Shown: positions 1 to 5,012 of the stretch, one piece after another
How the letters are laid out: each line of letters begins with the position of its first letter
Position numbering within the stretch: position 1 is the first letter of the stretch
The notes under the pieces: model-generated
The model's database searches: none
What the model saw: the letters and a program-made list of their open reading frames with translations, nothing else
Told to the model about the DNA's origin: nothing
Position numbers and translations under genes: made by a program
NCBI GenBank assembly: GCA_937890045.1
Contig: CALBXV010000194.1
Span: 1-6,926 of the forward strand
Length of the DNA stretch: 6,926 nt
Direction of reading: 5' to 3'
Source: an uncultured archaeon
GTDB taxonomy: Archaea; Thermoproteota; Nitrososphaeria; Nitrososphaerales; CALBXV01

Positions 1-131
1 CAAGTACCGAGTTTCAATATATAAATACTTTGAGTAGTAATGCCCAAACTCAAATTACTAATGTAGAAACATTAGCTAATGCAGCAGCTACAAAAGGATT
101 TTCAGTTGCTATGTCAATAGCATTAGGATAA
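1..131 (+). CDS. C-terminal end of an upstream phage structural protein (partial)
   Basis: Only one of the three forward frames is open from the window edge. It starts at base 3 and ends at a TAA at 129-131, giving the last 42 residues of a protein whose start lies outside the window. The tail reads INTLSSNAQTQITNVETLAN followed by a small hydrophobic end, FSVAMSIALG. The spacing of I, L, A, I, V and L suggests a short amphipathic helix, perhaps coiled coil. In T4 the gene before 13 is wac (fibritin, a coiled-coil whisker protein), while marine relatives often carry other large virion or fibre proteins here. The fragment is too short to choose between these. It stops 4 bases before the gp13 start, so translation is probably continuous with the operon, although a late promoter is embedded in this end. 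Confidence 0.6.
   Translation, partial: STEFQYINTLSSNAQTQITNVETLANAAATKGFSVAMSIALG
20..27 (+). promoter_or_regulatory. T4-type late promoter for the gp13-gp17 operon
   Basis: An exact TATAAATA, the -10 element recognised by the T4 late sigma gp55 together with gp33 and the sliding clamp. It lies inside the 3' end of the preceding gene, about 108 bases before the gp13 GTG start, so transcription should begin near base 37-40. T4 late promoters have no -35 element and none is expected. The sequence is seen directly; promoter function is inferred from the exact match and from its position ahead of five tightly packed late genes with no other exact match on this strand among them. Confidence 0.6.
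125..128 (+). promoter_or_regulatory. Shine-Dalgarno site supporting the GTG start of gp13
   Basis: AGGA sits 7 bases before the GTG at 136, inside the last codons of the upstream gene. The next in-frame ATG would be at residue 54 and would remove the conserved N-terminus, so this site fixes the GTG as the start. Confidence 0.6.
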
Positions 132-135
132 TATT

Positions 136-948
136 GTGGCAATACCAAATTCAAAAGCTACATTAAAAAGTTGGTGTAAAAGGAAATTAGGACATCCTGT
201 TATTGAAGTTAATGTGGATGATGACCAGATTGATGACAGAATAGATGAGGCTTTACAATATTTTGCTCAATTCCATTTTGATGGTGTTGAAAGAATGTAT
301 CTAAAATATCAAGTAACAGCAGATGATGTTACTCGCGCTGAAGCTAGTGCATCAACATCAGCAACAGATGATTCTTCATCTGTTACTGCCTCTTGGAAAG
401 AATCAACAAATTATTTACCCATACCTGATACTGTATTATCTGTATTACAAGTTTTTCCGTTTAGTAATACTGGCAGTATTAATATGTTTGATGTTAGATA
501 TCAAATGAGATTAAATGATTTATATGATTTTTCATCAACTTCCGTAGTTCATTATGAAATGACAATGCAGCATTTAGATTTTCTGGATCATATCTTAGTT
601 GGTGAAAAGCCAGTTAGGTATAATGTACATCAAAACCGATTATATATTGATATGGATTGGGGAGAAGATATTGATGTTGGAGAATATTTAGTTATAGAGT
701 GTTGGCGCAAATTGGATCCCACAGTTTGGACGGACGTTTATAATGATTTCTTTTTGAAAAGATATGCAGCATCTTTAATTAAAAAACAATGGGGACAAAA
801 TCTCATTAAATTTAATGGCGTTACTATGTTGGGCGGTGTAACTATAAATGGCGAAACGATTTATACCCAGGCACAAGAAGAAATTGATAAGCTTGAAGAA
901 GAAATGAGATTGACTTGGGAAATGCCTATAGACTTTGCTGTGGGATAA
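136..948 (+). CDS. 13: Neck protein gp13 (head completion)
   Basis: This is a 270-residue homologue of T4 gp13, which with gp14 forms the neck that closes the DNA-filled capsid and makes the surface to which the tail docks. Recognisable features are the N-terminus with KRKLGHPVIEVNVDDDQIDD (residues 16-35) followed by DEALQYFAQFHFDGVERMYL (37-56), a central region with RYNVHQNRLYIDMDWG (161-176), and the end with GGVTINGETIY and a helix finishing in EEEMRLTWEMP, all typical of marine T4-like gp13. T4 gp13 is longer, about 309 residues. Translation begins at GTG with a good AGGA upstream. The stop is 3 bases before gp14. A Ser/Thr/Ala-rich stretch at residues 66-90 looks like an inserted linker between the N-terminal helices and the beta-rich body. 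Assignment rests on remembered family sequence plus gene order, both consistent. Confidence 0.9.
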   Translation: MAIPNSKATLKSWCKRKLGHPVIEVNVDDDQIDDRIDEALQYFAQFHFDGVERMYLKYQVTADDVTRAEASASTSATDDSSSVTASWKESTNYLPIPDTVLSVLQVFPFSNTGSINMFDVRYQMRLNDLYDFSSTSVVHYEMTMQHLDFLDHILVGEKPVRYNVHQNRLYIDMDWGEDIDVGEYLVIECWRKLDPTVWTDVYNDFFLKRYAASLIKKQWGQNLIKFNGVTMLGGVTINGETIYTQAQEEIDKLEEEMRLTWEMPIDFAVG

Positions 949-951
949 ACC

Positions 952-1797
952 ATGGCAACCTCCGTATATTTTGACAAAGGAACAAATACTGAACAATTCC
1001 TCTATGAAGATTTAATCATAGAGCAGTTGAAGGTATTTGGACATGATGTTTATTACCTTCCTAGAACTTTAGTCAAAGAGGATTCTTTATTTGGTGAAGA
1101 TGTATTATCAAAATTTGATGATGCTTATATTATAGAAATGTATATGGAAGAAGTTGAAGGATATGGTGGGGATAAAGAATTAATAGCAAAATTTGGATTA
1201 GAAAGTCGCGAAGAAGTAAATTTTGTAGTTGCTCGGCGTCGATGGGAAAATCTTATTAGTATTGATTCTAATCTTATAGTATCAACACGACCTAATGAAG
1301 GTGATTTGATTTATTTCCCAAGAATACAAAAGATGTTTCAAATTGATTTTGTTGACCATGATGATCCGTTTTATCAAGTAGATAATTTACCTGTTTACAA
1401 GCTATCATGCTCAACCTTTGAATATTCACATGAAGATTTTGATACAGATATTACTGTTATAGATAATATTGAAACGAATACAAGTCTAGATGCCTTAGCC
1501 TACCAAGTTACTTTAGAGCAAGCTGGTACGTTTAATGAAAATATGTCACTTGAAGATGGTTATCTATTAATGCAAGAAGATGGTACTACTGGAGCAGGAC
1601 TTGGGGACAATCTTCTTTCCGAAACTGATACTCATGGTGGTAATTTAATTACTGAATATGGAGACTATATAGTAAGTGAGGAGTATGTAGTGCAAACAAT
1701 GGATGAGAATGCTAAAAATAAATGGATAGAAACTAAAGCGGATGCAGTGTTAGACTTCACAGAAAGGAATCCATTTGGTGATCCAGGGGGAAATTAA
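952..1797 (+). CDS. 14: Neck protein gp14 (head completion)
   Basis: A 281-residue homologue of T4 gp14 (256 residues), gp13's partner in the neck between head and tail. Matches to T4 gp14 can be seen by eye: DVYYLPRTLVKEDSLFGEDV (residues 32-51; T4 has ECYYVPREYV...LIFGEDL), EEVEGYGG (66-73; T4 SFEGYEG), NEGDLIYFPRIQKMFQI (115-131; T4 KEGDLIYFP...LFEI) and DHDDPFYQV (135-143; T4 PYDPFYQL). The end, with a helix then VLDFTERNPFGDPGG, matches the usual tail of marine gp14. Between these, residues about 182-247 form an insert with four copies of a short G-[DG]-[NY]-[LI]-[LIV]-x-E type repeat that T4 lacks. The gene starts at ATG 3 bases after the gp13 stop, with GGGA at 942-945 as a plausible ribosome site. 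Confidence 0.93.
   Translation: MATSVYFDKGTNTEQFLYEDLIIEQLKVFGHDVYYLPRTLVKEDSLFGEDVLSKFDDAYIIEMYMEEVEGYGGDKELIAKFGLESREEVNFVVARRRWENLISIDSNLIVSTRPNEGDLIYFPRIQKMFQIDFVDHDDPFYQVDNLPVYKLSCSTFEYSHEDFDTDITVIDNIETNTSLDALAYQVTLEQAGTFNENMSLEDGYLLMQEDGTTGAGLGDNLLSETDTHGGNLITEYGDYIVSEEYVVQTMDENAKNKWIETKADAVLDFTERNPFGDPGGN
1552..1680 (+). repeat. Four-fold short peptide repeat inside gp14
   Basis: Residues 201-243 of gp14 contain DGYLLMQE, GDNLLSE, GGNLITE and GDYIVSEE. Each is a Gly-containing turn followed by alternating hydrophobic residues and a closing Glu. At the DNA level the first element is part of a 9-base direct repeat, GAAGATGGT, at 1552-1560 and 1576-1584. The pattern suggests a chain of beta-hairpins or a small solenoid. 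No function is known to me. Confidence 0.55.
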
Positions 1798-1800
1798 GGA

Positions 1801-2571
1801 ATGTTTGGAAGTACCTATTACCATGAAATATTAAGAAACACTATTATAGCGTTCGGAACCTTATTTAATGATATTCATATTGTAAGAACAGATGCGTCTG
1901 GAACTGAACAGCAATCTATGAAAGTTCCTTTGGCCTATGGTCCAAAGCAAAAGTTTCTTGTAAGACTCCGAGAAGATGCCTCTTTAGACAAATCAGTTGC
2001 GGTCACACTACCACGAATTGGTTTTGAGATGAATGGAATTGAATATGATTCTGCTAGAAAATTAAATAAAGTATCTAAAATAAAAAAAACAAAGGGTACA
2101 CAAGGTACAGAAGTTTCTACACAGTACCAACCAGTCCCTTATAATGTAAACTTTGAATTGTTTATTATGGCAAAAAATAGTGATGATGGCGTTCAAATTG
2201 TCGAGCAAATATTACCTTATTTTCAACCAGATTATTCAGTGACAATTAATGCAATACCTTCAATGGATATAAAACGAGATATTCCGATAGTGTTGAGTAG
2301 TACTAATTATGAAGATACCTATGATGGTGACTTTATGACTAGACGCGCAATCATTTATACGATGAGTTTTGTTGCTAAAACTTATATGTATGGACCTGTA
2401 ACTGATACGGGAGTTATTACGAAAGTACAAGCGGATCAGTATCCAGATATGCAGTCCAAATCTCCAGAAAGAGTCCGTAGTTATACGGTGACTGCTACTC
2501 CAAAACCCACAATTGCAACTTCAGATGATGATAATTTTGGTTTTAATGAAACCTTGAGTGAATGGACATAA
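1801..2571 (+). CDS. 15: Tail sheath stabiliser / tail completion protein gp15
   Basis: A 256-residue homologue of T4 gp15 (272 residues), which forms a ring on the head-proximal end of the tail, stabilises the assembled sheath and tube, and docks to the neck. Signatures are the start MFGSTYYHEILRNTI (T4 begins MFGYFYNSSFRRY), KVPLAYGPKQKFL (residues 41-53; T4 RVPITYASKEHFM), LPRIGFEM (70-77; T4 LPRINLHL) and VQIVEQILPYFQPDYSVTIN (131-150; T4 FQIVEQILPYFQPHFNTTM), followed by IKRDIPIVL (157-165; T4 FKRDIKIVL). The ATG is 3 bases after the gp14 stop; a purine-rich AGGGGGA at 1785-1791, inside the end of gp14, gives a 9-base spacing. The C-terminal 40 residues are acidic and poorly ordered in appearance, as in T4. 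Confidence 0.95.
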   Translation: MFGSTYYHEILRNTIIAFGTLFNDIHIVRTDASGTEQQSMKVPLAYGPKQKFLVRLREDASLDKSVAVTLPRIGFEMNGIEYDSARKLNKVSKIKKTKGTQGTEVSTQYQPVPYNVNFELFIMAKNSDDGVQIVEQILPYFQPDYSVTINAIPSMDIKRDIPIVLSSTNYEDTYDGDFMTRRAIIYTMSFVAKTYMYGPVTDTGVITKVQADQYPDMQSKSPERVRSYTVTATPKPTIATSDDDNFGFNETLSEWT

Positions 2572-2572
2572 G

Positions 2573-2992
2573 ATGAAAATAGAGAACTCCCTAAACGAAG
2601 TTTTAGGGGTGACAGCTGATATAAAACAAGAAATACTTAATCCAAAACCCCAAAGCAAAACTATAATAGAAAGACCTCTAGAGAGTGTGGATATTGATTC
2701 CGATTATAAGTATAGTCGGGAAAATTTCTATAGTCTTATCGAGCGAGGCCAAGATGCTATTGATGGGATTTTAGATTTAGCTAAAGAAGGGGAACATCCT
2801 AGGGCGTATGAAGTTGCAGGTCAGTTAATTAAAAATGTTGCTGAAGTTACAGATAAGTTAGCAGACCTTCAGGAGAAGATGAAAAAACTCAAAGAATTGC
2901 CTGAGCATGGACCTAAAAATGTTACTAATGCATTGTTTGTGGGATCTACTAAGGAACTTCAACAGCTCTTAAAAGATAAATCTGATGGCTGA
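2573..2992 (+). CDS. 16: Small terminase subunit gp16
   Basis: A 139-residue homologue of T4 gp16 (164 residues), the oligomeric small terminase that recognises DNA and regulates the ATPase and nuclease of gp17. After a variable N-terminus come YKYSRENFYSLIERGQDAID (residues 45-64), the helical core DLAKEGEHPRAYEVAGQLI (68-86) and a Lys-rich coiled-coil segment to about residue 108. The end has NVTNALFVGSTKELQQLL (116-133), matching T4 NATVFMGSPTELMDEI. I start it at the ATG one base after the gp15 stop. An in-frame GTG at 2558 would add five residues and overlap gp15 by 14 bases, but the ATG gives MKIENSLNEVLGV, a better match to typical gp16 starts. Neither start has a strong ribosome site, so re-initiation after gp15 is likely. 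The end overlaps gp17 by 8 bases. Confidence 0.88.
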   Translation: MKIENSLNEVLGVTADIKQEILNPKPQSKTIIERPLESVDIDSDYKYSRENFYSLIERGQDAIDGILDLAKEGEHPRAYEVAGQLIKNVAEVTDKLADLQEKMKKLKELPEHGPKNVTNALFVGSTKELQQLLKDKSDG

Positions 2993-4610
2993 AAAGTATA
3001 AAGGGAATCCTAATTTAAAAGCAGCCGGTCAAGAAATATCTTTTACAGAAGAACAAGTAAAAGAGTTTGTTAAGTGCTCTAAAAATCCAGTATATTTTAT
3101 TGAACAATATGTTAAGATTGTTAATATTGATGAGGGATTAATACCATTTAACTTATATTCATTTCAAAAAGAAATGATTGGTACCTTTCATAACAATAGA
3201 TTTGCTATCTGTAAACTTCCACGACAATCTGGTAAATCCACAGTTCTTTTGGCCTATCTTGTCCATTATTTAATTTTTAATGAAACTGTAAATGTAGCAA
3301 TACTAGCTAACAAAGCACAAACAGCTAGAGACCTTCTTGGAAGATTTCAATTAGCATATGAACATCTCCCTGATTGGATGCAACAAGGTGTGATGAATTG
3401 GAATAAAGGCTCGTTAGAACTTGAAAATGGTTCTAAAATTCTTGCATCTTCAACTTCTTCATCAGCAGTTCGCGGTGGATCATATAATTTATGTTTCTTA
3501 GATGAGTTTGCTTTCGTACCTAATAATATAGCAGAACAATTTTTTAGTTCAGTTTATCCAACAATTTCTGCGGGTACAACTTCTAAAATGATTATTGTAT
3601 CTACACCTAAGGGTATGAATATGTTTTATAAATTATGGACAGATGCTCTGCATGAAAAAAATAGTTTTATTCCTATTGAAGTTAATTGGTCAGAAGTCCC
3701 TGGTCGTGATGAAAAATGGAAAGAAGAAACTATTAAAAATACCAGTGAGCAACAGTGGTTACAAGAATTTGAATGCTCTTTCCTTGGTAGTGTCGATACC
3801 CTTATTAGCGCTACGAAGTTACAAATTATACCAACACAAGATCCTATACACACTCAAGGTGGGTTGGATATATATGAACTTCCTAATAAAGTTTCTAACT
3901 ATTGTGTAACTGTAGATGTGGCTAGAGGAAGGTCAAATGATTATTCGGCCTTTGTGGTAATAGATATTTCAACAATACCTTATAGAGTGGTTGCAAAGTA
4001 TAAAAATAATGAAATAAAGCCATTAGCACTTCCAGAAATTGTTTATAAGATAGCTAATAATTATAATGAAGCACATATATTAGTAGAAATTAATGATGTT
4101 GGTGGACAAATTGCTGATGCTTTACATTATGATTTAGAATATGAAAATATTATTATGACCCAAATGCGCGGTCGTTTAGGACAAATAGTAGGTTCTGGCT
4201 TTGGTGACAAAGCTACCGAACTAGGAGTTAGAACTACAAAAGCTGTAAAGAAGATTGGATGCTCTAACTTAAAACAGATGATTGAATCTGATAAACTTGT
4301 TATTCCAGATTTTGATATTATTGTAGAACTATCTACTTTTATCCAAAAAGGTGCTTCCTTTGAAGGTGAAGAAGGATCATCAGATGATTTGGTAATGTGC
4401 TTAGTATTCTTTGCTTGGTTAACTAATCAACAATACTTTAAAGAATTAACAGATGATGATATCCGTAAAAGATTATATCAAAGTCAAGAGAGGATGATAG
4501 AGGAGGATATGGCTCCGTTCGGATTTATTGATGACGGTATTGTTTATGCAGAAGATGCTCCCTTTGTAGATGCAGATGGGGATTATTGGACTCCAACTAA
4601 AACTTTTTAG
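2985..4610 (+). CDS. 17: Large terminase subunit gp17 (packaging ATPase and nuclease)
   Basis: A 541-residue homologue of T4 gp17 (610 residues), the motor that cuts concatemeric DNA and pumps it into the prohead using ATP. The ATPase domain has a Q-motif-like FQKEM (residues 60-64), Walker A PRQSGKST (79-86, K84), Walker B with catalytic Glu in LCFLDEF (169-175, D173 E174) and coupling motif VSTP (205-208). The RNase H-like nuclease domain has VDVARGRSNDY (310-320, D311), VEIND (367-371, E368) and SSDDLVM (465-471, D467/D468), matching T4 D401, E458 and D542. Offsets from T4 are constant: 82 residues across the ATPase sites and 90 at the first two nuclease sites. All key residues are therefore present, and the N-terminus is about 80 residues shorter than in T4. 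The ATG overlaps the gp16 stop and has no clear ribosome site, suggesting translational coupling. Confidence 0.97.
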   Translation: MAEKYKGNPNLKAAGQEISFTEEQVKEFVKCSKNPVYFIEQYVKIVNIDEGLIPFNLYSFQKEMIGTFHNNRFAICKLPRQSGKSTVLLAYLVHYLIFNETVNVAILANKAQTARDLLGRFQLAYEHLPDWMQQGVMNWNKGSLELENGSKILASSTSSSAVRGGSYNLCFLDEFAFVPNNIAEQFFSSVYPTISAGTTSKMIIVSTPKGMNMFYKLWTDALHEKNSFIPIEVNWSEVPGRDEKWKEETIKNTSEQQWLQEFECSFLGSVDTLISATKLQIIPTQDPIHTQGGLDIYELPNKVSNYCVTVDVARGRSNDYSAFVVIDISTIPYRVVAKYKNNEIKPLALPEIVYKIANNYNEAHILVEINDVGGQIADALHYDLEYENIIMTQMRGRLGQIVGSGFGDKATELGVRTTKAVKKIGCSNLKQMIESDKLVIPDFDIIVELSTFIQKGASFEGEEGSSDDLVMCLVFFAWLTNQQYFKELTDDDIRKRLYQSQERMIEEDMAPFGFIDDGIVYAEDAPFVDADGDYWTPTKTF

Positions 4611-4875
4611 GCCATCGTGGATCCCAATCATCATTAGTTAGTATAGCATAGTTTATATCTGATTCACAATTTTTACAAATAGCAGTTGATTCTTTAATAA
4701 GAGGTTTTATTTTACCATATTCGGAAGTTTTTTTACCATATCTTAATATATAATGACGAATCATTTTGTGATGGGGCCACCAGAAAAGCCTATGCGGTTG
4801 GGATTCTCCGCACACCTTACACGCTTTTTCTTTAAAGGTATTAATTAACTTTATTTGTCTATTATGATTATACAC
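4597..4875 (-). CDS. Small HNH-like zinc-knuckle protein, possibly a degenerate homing endonuclease
   Basis: A 92-residue basic protein on the opposite strand. It shows CKVCGESQPHRLFWWPHHK (residues 19-37) and later ICKNCESDINY (66-76). The layout C-x2-CG, a P..L..HH block, a spacer, then C-x-N-C is that of small phage HNH proteins, whose usual form is CxxCG...P..L.FHH......CxNCH. Both Cys pairs (19/22 and 67/70), the HH pair (35/36) and Asn69 are kept, but the final His of the NCH motif is Glu71. It may therefore be nuclease-weak, or a DNA-binding protein built on the fold. Start: GTG at 4875 in the only possible frame (an in-frame stop lies three codons upstream), with AGGA at 4886-4889 on its strand, 10 bases away. 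It has its own late promoter motif at 4942-4949. Its last codons overlap gp17 by 14 bases, tail to tail. The HNH assignment is by pattern; a Zn-ribbon protein of other function is possible. Confidence 0.65.
   Translation of the reverse strand: MYNHNRQIKLINTFKEKACKVCGESQPHRLFWWPHHKMIRHYILRYGKKTSEYGKIKPLIKESTAICKNCESDINYAILTNDDWDPRWPKKF
4710..4741. repeat. 11-bp direct repeat within the HNH-like gene
   Basis: TTTTACCATAT occurs at 4710-4720 and 4731-4741, a 21-base (seven-codon) period in frame. On the coding (minus) strand each copy encodes part of a YGK motif (YGKKTSEYGKIK, residues 46-57) in the spacer between the two Cys pairs. It could be a small in-frame duplication. Confidence 0.5.
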
Positions 4876-4924
4876 AAGTGTTTATTCCTAAAAGTTAGTT
4901 TTGTAAAATAACATACACACTTGT
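4874..4924. repeat. Inverted repeat around the start of the minus-strand gene
   Basis: ACAAGTGT at 4874-4881 and its exact complement ACACTTGT at 4917-4924 could pair as an 8-bp stem with a 35-base loop. In the leader of the minus-strand transcript the stem would cover part of the GTG start and place the AGGA site in the loop. There is no T-run that would make it a classical terminator. The role is unproven. Confidence 0.3.
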
Positions 4925-4941
4925 ATATTTAGAAAAAGTAT

Positions 4942-4949
4942 TATTTATA
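4942..4949 (-). promoter_or_regulatory. Leftward T4-type late promoter for the HNH-like gene
   Basis: TATTTATA on the + strand reads as an exact TATAAATA on the minus strand. It is 67 bases upstream of the GTG start at 4875 with only spacer between. It shares four bases with the rightward promoter, forming one palindrome (TTATTTATAAATAA, 4941-4954). Promoter activity is inferred from the exact match and the correctly placed gene. Confidence 0.5.
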
Positions 4950-4953
4950 AATA
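4946..4953 (+). promoter_or_regulatory. Rightward T4-type late promoter for gp18
   Basis: An exact TATAAATA in the 137-base spacer before gp18. Transcription would start near 4963-4966 and leave a leader of about 50 bases before the ATG at 5013. T4-like phages commonly place a late promoter directly before the highly expressed sheath gene, which fits this location. The rest of the spacer (4876-5012) is AT-rich and holds no gene. Confidence 0.75.
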
Positions 4954-5000
4954 ACAATAAGAAAACTAATTGAAAATTTTTATATTATACTAACTTTATA

Positions 5001-5006
5001 GGAGAA
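5001..5006 (+). promoter_or_regulatory. Strong Shine-Dalgarno site of gp18
   Basis: GGAGAA lies 6 bases before the ATG at 5013. It is the clearest ribosome binding site in the window, as expected for a protein made in many copies per virion. Confidence 0.65.
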
Positions 5007-5012
5007 AGAAAC

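Noticed and set aside
843..850. TATAAATG, a one-mismatch late promoter about 100 bases before gp14
   Set aside because: It encodes the conserved gp13 motif TINGE, and the genes on either side are already joined in one operon. One mismatch in AT-rich DNA is expected by chance.
2558..2572. Earlier GTG start for gp16 at 2558
   Set aside because: It adds only five residues not typical of the family and overlaps gp15. The ATG at 2573 follows the gp15 stop by one base and gives a family-like N-terminus.
3643..3909. Open frames on both strands within the middle of gp17
   Set aside because: They lie wholly inside the well-conserved terminase gene, have no family resemblance and are shadows of its coding frame.
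4611..4640. Terminator after gp17
   Set aside because: The only local symmetry is a GGATCC hexamer (4619-4624), with no stem and no following T-run, so it is not called.
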